From: Rheinheimera baltica DSM 14885
GTDB taxonomy: Bacteria > Pseudomonadota > Gammaproteobacteria > Enterobacterales > Alteromonadaceae
Assembly: GCF_000425345.1 (NCBI RefSeq)
Contig: NZ_KE384352.1
Span: 110,659 to 174,658, forward strand
Direction of reading: 5' to 3'
Length of the DNA: 64,000 nt
The notes beneath the pieces were generated by a model. It saw only the letters and a list, made by a program, of their open reading frames with translations. It was not told where the DNA came from and did not search any database. The translations under genes were made by a program, and so were the position numbers. How positions within the stretch are numbered: the first letter of the stretch is position 1; every line of letters starts with the position of its first letter. Shown one piece after another: positions 55,004 through 63,754 of this stretch.

Positions 55004-56953
55004 ATGCTGGGCTGGTTGCTCACTTTACCACGGTCGATAAAACGCATCATCTCCGTTCTGGTCGACATTGTGTTTCTATGTGTGTCACTGGTGACGGCTT
55101 TTATCCTGACGCAAGCAAACAAATCAACAGATCTCCAGGTAGTGCTAATCATATTTTGTCTTAGTTTACCGGTCACGTTGCTTATTTTTACCAAACTGGG
55201 CTTATACAGGGCGGTAATTCGCTATATCGGTCAGCACGCGCTGGGTGCAGTATTGGCGGGTATAGTAAGCAGTGCCATGGTGCTTTCTTTGTTATTTGCG
55301 GCCTTTGATATACCGGATAAAGGCAATTTGATTTTTGTTTACTCCTTACTGGCATTAATCACTTCAGGTGGCTTAAGGCTGTTAGCCAGAATGTTTTTAG
55401 TGCAGCGTAACAATGGCCATAAGGCACGCGTACTCATTTACGGCGCCGGCTCCTCAGGCAGGCAGTTAGCGCAAGCGTTAATGAACGGCGAGCAGTATCA
55501 TCCGGTGGTGTTTGTCGATGATGACACAACGCTGCAGCGTTCTACTATTTTGGGTATTCCCGTTGGTTCGCCAGCACAAATTACCAGTTTAATTAAAACG
55601 CATAACATTAGCCGTATTCTATTGGCGTTGCCGTCAGTTAGCCGGTCAAGGCGCAGAGAAGTATTAGACGCGTTGGAGGAGTTGCCTATTCCGGTGCAAT
55701 CTATTCCGGGCATGAGCGACTTGGTCGATGGCGCCATGCGTATAGATGAATTACAAGATGTTAAAATTGAAGATTTACTGGGCCGTGACGCTGTAGCGCC
55801 TAAAACCAAATTAATGCAGGCTAATATTCAGCATAAAGTGGTAATGGTAACCGGTGCAGGTGGGTCAATTGGCTCTGAGCTGTGCCGACAAATTATAAAT
55901 TATCAACCGAAAACATTGGTGTTATTTGAGCTTTCAGAGTTTAGCTTATATAACATTGAACAAGAGCTGAGAAACCTGATTGTACAGTTTGAGCTTGATG
56001 TTAAACTTATTCCTGTTATGGGAACATCACAACGGCGTAAGCGGCTGGAAACCGTAATGACAGCGTTCAACGTGCAAACGGTCTATCACGCTGCTGCCTA
56101 TAAACATGTGCCGCTGGTTGAATATAATATTGTTGAGGGTGTGCGCAATAATGTGTTTGGCACCTGGTACGCTGCCGAAGCCGCAATCTCTTCTGGTGTT
56201 GAAACCTTTGTATTAATTTCTACCGACAAAGCCGTACGCCCTACAAATATGATGGGTGCTTCTAAACGTTTATCAGAGCTAGTTTTACAAGCCTTGGCCA
56301 GACGACAAAGCCGTACACGTTTTTCTATGGTGCGTTTTGGTAATGTGCTTGGTTCAAGCGGGTCTGTGGTGCCGCTGTTCCGAGAGCAAATACGTAAAGG
56401 TGGGCCGGTAACTGTAACCCACAAAGATATCATCCGGTATTTTATGACTATCCCGGAAGCGGCTCAGTTGGTTATTCAAGCTGGTGCAATGGGCAAGGGC
56501 GGCGACGTTTTTGTACTGGATATGGGCGAGCCGGTAAAAATAGCAGATTTGGCCAAGCGCATGATTCATCTAATGGGGCTTGAGGTTAAGGATGAAGTGC
56601 ATCCTAATGGTGATATTGAAATACATTATACTGGCCTTAGACCGGGTGAAAAGTTGTATGAAGAGCTGTTAATTGGCGAAAATGTTCGCAGTACCGAGCA
56701 TGCCCGTATAATGGCTGCTGATGAAGTTATGCTGGAATGGCGCGATATGCATACGTTATTGGAAGAGCTCAGTTTGGCTTGTGATGACTATGATGTGGAG
56801 CGAATCGTTGACATTGTTCGACGTTCACCAACCGGGTTTAATTATGTTAACACCAGTTGTGATTTGATATATGCCTCGCGGTTCGGTATACCGCGTAGTG
56901 AAGATAAAGTGCCTAGTGCTAAAGTGGTTGATATAAACGGTTTGACGGGCTGA
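55004..56953 (+). CDS. Membrane nucleotide-sugar 4,6-dehydratase (WbpM/CapD/PglF family)
   Basis: The 649-residue protein has four hydrophobic membrane segments in the first ~130 residues. A first Rossmann domain (YGAGSSGRQLA) and a C-terminal SDR dehydratase domain follow, the latter with VTGAGGSIGSELCRQI near 282. Its active site reads TNMMGASKR near 415, with Met where other SDRs have Tyr, as in WbpM. It converts UDP-GlcNAc to UDP-4-keto-6-deoxy-GlcNAc. ATG 55004 is chosen because GGAG (54994-54997) sits six bases before it. A TATAAT at 54945-54950 without a good -35 may belong to its promoter. The keto-sugar could feed the DegT enzyme at 43879. Confidence 0.92.
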   Translation: MLGWLLTLPRSIKRIISVLVDIVFLCVSLVTAFILTQANKSTDLQVVLIIFCLSLPVTLLIFTKLGLYRAVIRYIGQHALGAVLAGIVSSAMVLSLLFAAFDIPDKGNLIFVYSLLALITSGGLRLLARMFLVQRNNGHKARVLIYGAGSSGRQLAQALMNGEQYHPVVFVDDDTTLQRSTILGIPVGSPAQITSLIKTHNISRILLALPSVSRSRRREVLDALEELPIPVQSIPGMSDLVDGAMRIDELQDVKIEDLLGRDAVAPKTKLMQANIQHKVVMVTGAGGSIGSELCRQIINYQPKTLVLFELSEFSLYNIEQELRNLIVQFELDVKLIPVMGTSQRRKRLETVMTAFNVQTVYHAAAYKHVPLVEYNIVEGVRNNVFGTWYAAEAAISSGVETFVLISTDKAVRPTNMMGASKRLSELVLQALARRQSRTRFSMVRFGNVLGSSGSVVPLFREQIRKGGPVTVTHKDIIRYFMTIPEAAQLVIQAGAMGKGGDVFVLDMGEPVKIADLAKRMIHLMGLEVKDEVHPNGDIEIHYTGLRPGEKLYEELLIGENVRSTEHARIMAADEVMLEWRDMHTLLEELSLACDDYDVERIVDIVRRSPTGFNYVNTSCDLIYASRFGIPRSEDKVPSAKVVDINGLTG

Positions 56954-56995
56954 CAAAGGGCGCCAAGTTTAAGTCGCTTGGCAACTGATGAATGC

Positions 56996-57024
56996 TTGAA
57001 CTGGTTCTAAAATTGAGATAATAT
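56996..57024 (+). promoter_or_regulatory. Sigma70 promoter of the yjb-type operon
   Basis: TTGAAC (56996-57001) and TAATAT (57019-57024) are separated by 17 bases. Transcription would start about 30 bases before the AAAGGA ribosome-binding site and the ATG at 57061. A GCCAAG/CTTGGC hairpin (56962-56982) lies just upstream and may end the preceding transcript weakly. Confidence 0.6.
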
Positions 57025-57060
57025 TCTTACAGTTTACTATTTGGGTGAAAGGATTAAAGT

Positions 57061-57501
<441 letters not shown>

Positions 57502-57514
57502 CTCATAGTTTTCG

Positions 57515-57543
57515 AAAAGCCGCCTAAATGGCGGTTTTTTTTT
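57515..57543 (+). terminator. Intrinsic terminator between the poly-Asp gene and yjbF
   Basis: CCGCC (57520-57524) pairs with GGCGG (57530-57534) around the loop TAAAT. A run of nine T (57535-57543) follows, and upstream A residues can extend the stem. It lies 13 bases after the stop of the poly-Asp gene and 15 before yjbF, so it should reduce transcription into yjbFGH. Confidence 0.88.
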
Positions 57544-57558
57544 CTTTAGGGTGCAGTA

Positions 57559-58224
57559 ATGTTCAGGTTTATTTTGTTGTCTTTAGTGCTCAGTAGTCTA
57601 ATTGGCTGCAGTGGCACCTTGTATGTTTATAAAGAAAATTTAAAGTTGTTGTTTAAGTCACCCGCCGTTGTTTCTCCTGATCGGGCTTATGTCGCAGCCA
57701 GTCAATACGATATTATTCAAGTTAATATTGCCGATAAGCAGGCCATTATGGCGCTGGCATTTGTGGAGCAGGGGCAGGATAAATTTATTTCCGCAGATAA
57801 CGGTTTTGTTATTTTTGCCAATGGTCGCATAGTTCGTACTGCAGGTTTTATTGATAATCTGCTGCATGTTCACAATTTAACTGCTGACCCACTTAAGCAG
57901 TCGTTCTCGGTCTTAGGTGGCCGTCGTTGGCAATACGTAGAACAAACGAATACGTTAACAGCAAAGGTAAATAGTGCGCAGTTTAATATTGAAGGGCAGC
58001 GCGTTCTAACCCTGTTGGACAGTGAACTGAGAACGGTATTGCTTTCTGAGACGGTACATCCTGAGAATGAAGGTAGTTTTGTTAACTTTTACTGGTTTGA
58101 CGAGACATCCGGTGTACTGATTAAGACCAAGCAACATCCTGCCAATATGACGGATGCGGTTACCGTAACTTTTCTTAGTCGCGTAAATCGTATTTTGTCA
58201 GTGATACCGGGAGAGAGCAAATGA
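57559..58224 (+). CDS. yjbF: YjbF/GfcB-family lipoprotein
   Basis: The 221-residue protein has a lipoprotein signal with lipobox LIGC (Cys17). It then has the small beta-rich domain of the YjbF/GfcB (YmcC) family, with YDIIQVNIADKQAIMALAF and ENGFVIFANGRIVRT-like segments. These proteins take part in exopolysaccharide or group 4 capsule secretion at the outer membrane. The following gene overlaps by 4 bases. Recognition rests on size, lipobox, position before yjbG/yjbH homologues and the overall pattern. Confidence 0.85.
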   Translation: MFRFILLSLVLSSLIGCSGTLYVYKENLKLLFKSPAVVSPDRAYVAASQYDIIQVNIADKQAIMALAFVEQGQDKFISADNGFVIFANGRIVRTAGFIDNLLHVHNLTADPLKQSFSVLGGRRWQYVEQTNTLTAKVNSAQFNIEGQRVLTLLDSELRTVLLSETVHPENEGSFVNFYWFDETSGVLIKTKQHPANMTDAVTVTFLSRVNRILSVIPGESK

Positions 58225-58958
58225 GACTTCTTAAAGCTGTTTCCTCTTTTTTTATCATTAGTTTATCTGCTTTCAATTCTGCTGCCGTTGACATCAATGT
58301 TGACATTAATGGCAAGCTGTATGTCTTTAATGAGCCAATCAAGCTTGCTGATGCACTGTCGCATATTGAACATCCTGAATTAGTTTACTGGCCTGATGCC
58401 GGCTTATTTTTAGCGTCAGAACAAACCGTGCAACAAAAGCATGCGCTAATGACACGCCTGATCAATCAACTAGCCCTTTTACCCGCGCAATCTTCAGAGA
58501 AGGCTCAGCTTGCAGATTTTATTGCCTGGTTGTCAGGTATTCGAGTAGCGAGACGAATCGACTTGCCTGTTGAATTTGAGCGAGCACGGCATGTCAGAAA
58601 ATCGAATCCATTACTGCAAGAAGGCTTGTTCTACCTTCGTGCTTCATATGTTCAACCGCAGGTTTTATTGCTTGGTGCAGTAACAAAGTACCAGGCTGAC
58701 ATCAGTGCTGATAGTATCGTGCAGGCGCATGAGCTGCATCATAATTTTGCAGCTGACGCTGCAGATAATAGCTGGGCTTACTGGTCTGTAAGCGGCGCAG
58801 AATGGCATAAGGTTGGTATAGCGTACTGGAATAAACAGCAAGTAGAACTCGCTGCTGGCGCCATGCTTTACTTCCCTTTCTCGTCGTCTGTATTGGGTGG
58901 CGATAGTGAAGAGATTAACCAGCAAATTTTAATGCTGCTGCGTAACTGGGTCCGATAG
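58221..58958 (+). CDS. yjbG: YjbG/GfcC-family periplasmic protein
   Basis: The 245-residue product has a signal peptide (cleavage near SAA, residue 22). The family pattern follows: a GKLYVFNEPIKLADAL opening, LVYWPDAGLF, WLSGIRVARRIDLP, and a C-terminal LYFPFSS followed by NQQILMLLRNWVR. GfcC-like proteins carry SLBB-like folds and help polysaccharide export. It is coupled to yjbF by an ATGA overlap and precedes yjbH by 18 bases. Confidence 0.85.
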   Translation: MRLLKAVSSFFIISLSAFNSAAVDINVDINGKLYVFNEPIKLADALSHIEHPELVYWPDAGLFLASEQTVQQKHALMTRLINQLALLPAQSSEKAQLADFIAWLSGIRVARRIDLPVEFERARHVRKSNPLLQEGLFYLRASYVQPQVLLLGAVTKYQADISADSIVQAHELHHNFAADAADNSWAYWSVSGAEWHKVGIAYWNKQQVELAAGAMLYFPFSSSVLGGDSEEINQQILMLLRNWVR

Positions 58959-58976
58959 GACAAGAGTAAATATTTA

Positions 58977-61058
58977 ATGAATAGAGCAACTCAACTTGGG
59001 GTTATGTTTTGCGCCTTGTTTGCCGCTAGTACGTTGGCACAGGATAGCGACTACAGTCAGGCCAGCCACGGCGGTGTGGGTATATTTCAGACGCCGACAG
59101 CACGGATGGCGCCATCTGGTAATTTTAGTCTTAACTACAATGATTTAGACGAGTATCGATTTTGGAGCGCCAGTATTCAGTTGTTTCCATGGTTGGAAAC
59201 GACCGTGCGTTATACCGACGTTCGTACCCGCCTTTATAGCCCTTATCCTGAGTTTAGTGGCGATCAGACGTTAAAAGACAAGGGTATAGATGTAAAGTTA
59301 AGGTTGTGGCAAGAGAGTTATTATCTACCTCAGGTTAGTGTCGGTTGGCGTGATTTTGGTGGTACTGGCTTTTTTGAAAGCGAGTACATTGCCGCCAGTA
59401 AACGGGTAGGACCTTTTGATCTTCATTTAGGCATGGGCTGGGGCTATTTAGGTTCAGGTGGCAACATTAGCAACCCCTTTTGTGAACTCAGTGATGGCTA
59501 TTGTCAGCGGCCAGGTGGTTTTTCTGGTCGCGGCGGTATGATTGATTACCAGCGTTTCTATAAAGGTCCGGCGTCGGTATTTGCCGGTTTGGAATATCAA
59601 ACCCCTTGGGAGCCATTGCGGCTTAAAGTTGAATATGAAGGCAATAATTACACCAAGGATCGTGCTCGCGGCATAGTTCAGGATAGTAATATTAACTATG
59701 GATTGGTATACAGCTATGACAGTCTGGATTTTCATTTAAGCTATCAGCGCGGTAACACGCTAGCGTTTGGTGTGTCTGTGGGCTCAAACTTTAATACCAT
59801 AAAGACGCCTAAATTTGACAGACCACCACCAGAAGTGAATGCCGCAGGGTTATCTGCTAAACGGTTCAAACGTTCTACGCTTCGTAATCAGTTATATTAC
59901 CGTGCAGGTTTCGTTACCACAGGTATAAAGCTTGATGGTGAGGAGCTGATCATTCGTGGCCAGCAACAGGCATTTCGTGAATTTGACGTTTCAATTGAGC
60001 GTGTAGGACGGGTACTGGCGAATTTTGCGCCGGATAAAGTTAGTCGTTATCGTATCATTCTTGAAGAGCTTGAAATGCCGATTACGGAAGTCGTATTGCA
60101 GGCAGATGAGTTTAGAACCTATGCCCGGTATGAATCATTGGACCAACCGGTAAGTTCAGTCTATGTTCGTCAGACACCTGCTATGGATGACATCGACTGG
60201 CAATTTACCACACTGAATCATGGTTTCGGCTATTCATTTGAACCGTTTTGGATGCAAATGTTGGGTAATCCTGAAGCGTTCTTTATGTATCAGGGCGGTA
60301 TTTTGTCGTCGTTGTCCTATCAATTTTCTGAACCCTGGTCTGCGACAGGTGTGATCAAAACCACGCTACTGGAAAATTTTGATAAATTTAATTTCAAAGT
60401 GGATACCCAAAATTCGACGCTACCGCGTGTTCGTACTTTTTCGCGTGAGTATGTTACACGCAGTTACGTTACGTTGGATAAGTTGTTTTTAAACTATCGC
60501 GAACGTTTACAAAAAGATGTGTACGCACAGGCCTACGGTGGTTATCTGGAAACTATGTTTGCCGGTGTAGGTGGGGAAGTACTTTACCGGCCATTGGATA
60601 GTCGTTTTGCCATTGGTGCTGATATAAATTACGTTAGGCAGCGCGACTATAACAGCGAATACAAGCTATTTGATTATTCTGTTGTTACCGGTTTTGTATC
60701 GCTATATTGGGAACCCGAGTTTTTTGATGACTCTCTTATAACCATTAGTGCCGGACGCTATTTGGCCAAAGATGTGGGTGTTAATATTGATGTTGGCCGT
60801 CGGTTCGACAGCGGTATCATTGTGGGGGCCTATGCAGCACTGAGTAATGCTAGTGCGGATGAATATGGTGAGGGCAGTTTTACCAAAGGGTTCTATGTAA
60901 AAATTCCATTTGATTTAATGTCGTTTAAATCTGCCAAAGGCATGGGACAGATCCCATGGATCCCATTGGCTCGTGATGGTGGCCAGATGCTGAAACGGCC
61001 GGTTTATTTACATGGCGTTACCTCAGAGCGCGAAAAACCAAGGAAGTATTACAAATGA
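58977..61058 (+). CDS. yjbH: YjbH/GfcD-family outer-membrane protein
   Basis: The 693-residue protein has a signal peptide (cleavage after TLA, residue 21). It then shows the YjbH domain start GGVGIFQTPTARMAPSGNFSLNYN and many alternating aromatic beta-strands (RFWSASIQLFPWLETTVRYTD, VSVGWRDFGGTGFF). It is predicted to be an outer-membrane beta-barrel that works with YjbFG in exopolysaccharide export. A proline-rich break near residue 285 separates two barrel-like halves. The next gene overlaps by 4 bases. Confidence 0.9.
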   Translation: MNRATQLGVMFCALFAASTLAQDSDYSQASHGGVGIFQTPTARMAPSGNFSLNYNDLDEYRFWSASIQLFPWLETTVRYTDVRTRLYSPYPEFSGDQTLKDKGIDVKLRLWQESYYLPQVSVGWRDFGGTGFFESEYIAASKRVGPFDLHLGMGWGYLGSGGNISNPFCELSDGYCQRPGGFSGRGGMIDYQRFYKGPASVFAGLEYQTPWEPLRLKVEYEGNNYTKDRARGIVQDSNINYGLVYSYDSLDFHLSYQRGNTLAFGVSVGSNFNTIKTPKFDRPPPEVNAAGLSAKRFKRSTLRNQLYYRAGFVTTGIKLDGEELIIRGQQQAFREFDVSIERVGRVLANFAPDKVSRYRIILEELEMPITEVVLQADEFRTYARYESLDQPVSSVYVRQTPAMDDIDWQFTTLNHGFGYSFEPFWMQMLGNPEAFFMYQGGILSSLSYQFSEPWSATGVIKTTLLENFDKFNFKVDTQNSTLPRVRTFSREYVTRSYVTLDKLFLNYRERLQKDVYAQAYGGYLETMFAGVGGEVLYRPLDSRFAIGADINYVRQRDYNSEYKLFDYSVVTGFVSLYWEPEFFDDSLITISAGRYLAKDVGVNIDVGRRFDSGIIVGAYAALSNASADEYGEGSFTKGFYVKIPFDLMSFKSAKGMGQIPWIPLARDGGQMLKRPVYLHGVTSEREKPRKYYK

Positions 61059-62059
61059 TGCTTGAAGATAATTTCGCTGTTGCCAAAGCGGCTTGTCAAT
61101 ATCTGTCACAGCAAGTACAAGATGATGGCCAGTTTGTCTATTTAAGGTCTGCTAAGGGTAAGGACTTAACGCACAAACCCTACAATATGCTGCGTCACTG
61201 CGGTTCCATCTGGGCCATGGCCGCTTTTCTGCGTCTTGAGCCTGATGCGACAACTGAGCAAAAGTGTTTAGCTGCTCTGGGCTTTGCCCGCAGAGAAACG
61301 GTGAAATGCAGTTCTCCTGAAGCTGAAACTGACCTGTTGTTTGTGTTAGACAGAAAATCTATTGCCAAATTAGGTGGTAATGCACTGATTTATCTTGCCT
61401 TTGACAGTTTCGCCGACCAAGATCCATTATTTAAGCAAGGCTTATTGCACGGATTACGCTTTTTTCTGACACCTGAGGGACTGATTAAATTTTCTAAATT
61501 CGATCCCTATACTGGCATTGCCGCGGATTTTGTATCGGAATACTACCCCGGTGAAGCAGCATTAGCGTTATGTACAGCAGGCGATTTTGATACCGCTTAT
61601 CGCATGATTACCACATTGCGAGACACTCGCGATAAGGTGAGAATGACCCAAGATCATTGGCTAATGCAGGCACTGGAAGTGATAATTTTGCATTATCTGC
61701 CAATGAAAACGCCGGAAGCCACGCAAAGAGTGCAGTTCTGCTTACAATACTTACATGATTTGTATCAGCAGATATTCACCAACCGCGTTTACCTTGGGCG
61801 TAATACCCCGGTTGCATGCCGCGCTGAAGGAATTTTGTCTTATTTGGCGGTGCTGCATGCTGTCGGTGATGTACAGCGCTATATTGGTGTGCGGTTATTT
61901 TTACAGCAACTTATGCAAGAATTGCGCAGCTATCAGGTAACAGATGGCGTGTTGGCCGGTGCGTTTTTAGATCATAATAAAGCCCGTATTGATTATACTC
62001 AGCATTCGTTATCAGTATTTACCCGCTTTGTTGCGTATCAAGCTGCTGGTATTTTATAA
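61055..62059 (+). CDS. Alpha/alpha-toroid protein, fifth gene of the yjb-type operon
   Basis: The 334-residue protein has no signal peptide. It shows repeated helical hairpins with glycosidase-toroid-like motifs: YNMLRHCGSIWAMAAFLRL near 46-64, LGGNALIYLAF, SEYYPGEAALAL near 166-177, and MTQDHWLMQALEV. This resembles the six-hairpin family of glycoside hydrolases, lyases and epimerases. It overlaps yjbH by 4 bases (an ATG at 61058 is also possible), so it belongs to the operon, although the classical E. coli operon has only four genes. It may act on the cytoplasmic form of the polysaccharide or its precursor; the reaction is unknown. Confidence 0.7.
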   Translation: MMLEDNFAVAKAACQYLSQQVQDDGQFVYLRSAKGKDLTHKPYNMLRHCGSIWAMAAFLRLEPDATTEQKCLAALGFARRETVKCSSPEAETDLLFVLDRKSIAKLGGNALIYLAFDSFADQDPLFKQGLLHGLRFFLTPEGLIKFSKFDPYTGIAADFVSEYYPGEAALALCTAGDFDTAYRMITTLRDTRDKVRMTQDHWLMQALEVIILHYLPMKTPEATQRVQFCLQYLHDLYQQIFTNRVYLGRNTPVACRAEGILSYLAVLHAVGDVQRYIGVRLFLQQLMQELRSYQVTDGVLAGAFLDHNKARIDYTQHSLSVFTRFVAYQAAGIL

Positions 62060-62159
62060 CGTAGACGATAGCTGCTAATTCATGGTTTATTGAATTTGCT
62101 AATGCGTAAGCAATGAGCAGATTTAAAAGGTGATGCTAGCAGGACGATGATTATTTGCG

Positions 62160-63674
62160 CTAATTACTGCTGTTACGAATGCAGTTGCGGCCTGCTGCTT
62201 TTGCTTGATATAAAGCTTGGTCGGCGGCTTTAATTATGTTGTCGACTGTGCTGGTTTTATCTGGATACTGGCAAGTAATGCCGATGCTTGCCGTTATGTT
62301 GCTAGCAATATCTGATTTAGCGTGAGCGATATTTAATGTTACGAGCGCTTGCTGAATTTGTTTGGCTATGCGTTCGCAGTCTTCGATAGTGCTACCGGGT
62401 AAGATCATCGCAAACTCTTCGCCACCATAACGTGCGGCAAGTTCTCCCTGGCGCTTTGCTAAACGCTGAAACTGCTGCGCCACCTGTTTTAACGTATCAT
62501 CTCCCGCCTGGTGCCCATAATAGTCGTTATAGCGTTTAAAGCGGTCTATATCGATCATGATAAGGCCTAATGGATATTGATTGCGTGCACAGCGCTGCAG
62601 TTCATTCTGCAGACTGATATCAAACTGACGTCGGTTAGCAATAGCAGTGAGGCCATCTTGTGTCGCTTGTTTTTGCAATTCAAGATTAACCAGCAGCAGT
62701 TGTTGCTGCATATCTTGTAGCGATCGGCGATAGCGAACATTTTGCAGTGTGTTAGCAATAATTTCACCTACCAGTTTCAACCGCCGCCAGTCATTGTTAG
62801 TCCAGTTACGCTGACGTGACACCATGTCACAACCAACGAAACCTAACAATTTGTCATCAGCCAACATAGCGCAGCATAAAACAGATTGAATATCTTCCGC
62901 TTCGAACTCCTGCTTTTCTGCTGTGGCCTCTGCCGGTAATGTGCTCACATCATTTATTGCGAACACATGATAGCGCTTTACTTGCTGAAAAAAATACGGT
63001 AGCGCGATCTCTGGAATTTGCTGCAGTTGGTCTTTATGTGATGTTACGCCGCTGCGAACCCATTCATGTGTGTTGCTCATTTCAGACATGTTGTCAGAAA
63101 ACTGAAAAAGATAACTGCGATCGGCATGACAAAACTCTCCGACTGCGGCAAGTGCGTCTTCGATATGCTGGTCCAGCATATTCTCTTGCACATTTATCAA
63201 CTTGGTTGAGATAACCGACATAAGCTTGTCAAATTCGAGTGCTTCTTCCAGTTCAGCGTTATCTGATGATGTCTGTGGTAATGTGGGTACATTCGGCGCG
63301 CAATACAGTGGCTGCAGTGTTATCACGATGCCACTAGTATCAGAAACTTCGGCCGCTACACTAGTGCTATGTAAAAACAAGGTAGCACTATGATGTTCCA
63401 AAACAACAGGAACTTGTAGTGAACAGCCACTAAGTGCTTGTAAAATAGGGTTTTCTTCTAATTTAAATGATTGAAGTTTTTCCGGGCAACGCAGCTGGAT
63501 CTGTTGTACATCAGATCTTGTCAGTACGGTTTTGTTTGTCGGTAAGTGAAACAACGATAATGCTGCCATATTTGCAAACACCGCCGGATTGGCATGCTCC
63601 GTATACAACAACGCAACGGGAAGGGCGTCCAGCAGGGGCCAAAAATGTGGAAGAGTACCAGTTTGTATCGTCAT
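62160..63674 (-). CDS. GAF-GGDEF diguanylate cyclase
   Basis: The 504-residue protein has a degenerate PAS-like N-terminus (about 1-110), a GAF domain at about 145-325 (HADRSYLFQF, VLCCAMLADDKLLGFVGCDM) and a C-terminal GGDEF domain with an intact RYGGEEF active site. It makes cyclic di-GMP from two GTP. The inhibitory I-site reads RQGE instead of RxxD, so product feedback may be altered. It is convergent with the yjb-type operon, 100 bases away, and cyclic di-GMP commonly controls exopolysaccharide secretion. No membrane segment is present, so it is a cytoplasmic sensor. Confidence 0.93.
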   Translation of the reverse strand: MTIQTGTLPHFWPLLDALPVALLYTEHANPAVFANMAALSLFHLPTNKTVLTRSDVQQIQLRCPEKLQSFKLEENPILQALSGCSLQVPVVLEHHSATLFLHSTSVAAEVSDTSGIVITLQPLYCAPNVPTLPQTSSDNAELEEALEFDKLMSVISTKLINVQENMLDQHIEDALAAVGEFCHADRSYLFQFSDNMSEMSNTHEWVRSGVTSHKDQLQQIPEIALPYFFQQVKRYHVFAINDVSTLPAEATAEKQEFEAEDIQSVLCCAMLADDKLLGFVGCDMVSRQRNWTNNDWRRLKLVGEIIANTLQNVRYRRSLQDMQQQLLLVNLELQKQATQDGLTAIANRRQFDISLQNELQRCARNQYPLGLIMIDIDRFKRYNDYYGHQAGDDTLKQVAQQFQRLAKRQGELAARYGGEEFAMILPGSTIEDCERIAKQIQQALVTLNIAHAKSDIASNITASIGITCQYPDKTSTVDNIIKAADQALYQAKAAGRNCIRNSSN

Positions 63675-63701
63675 TCAGCGCTCACTCCGTGATCTGACTT
63701 T

Positions 63702-63729
63702 ACTATAACTGATTTAGCGCCGTTGGCAA
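63702..63729 (-). promoter_or_regulatory. Sigma70 promoter of the GGDEF gene
   Basis: Read on the minus strand, TTGCCA (63729-63724) and TATAGT (63707-63702) are separated by 16 bases. Each matches the consensus at five of six positions. The start of transcription would lie about 20 bases before the ATG at 63674. Confidence 0.6.
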
Positions 63730-63754
63730 AAATTGCAACAATTATAACAAAGGT

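Noticed and set aside
62060-62159. Bidirectional terminator between the convergent toroid and GGDEF genes
   Set aside because: Only a 5-bp stem (TTGCT/AGCAA) without a T run on either side could be found.
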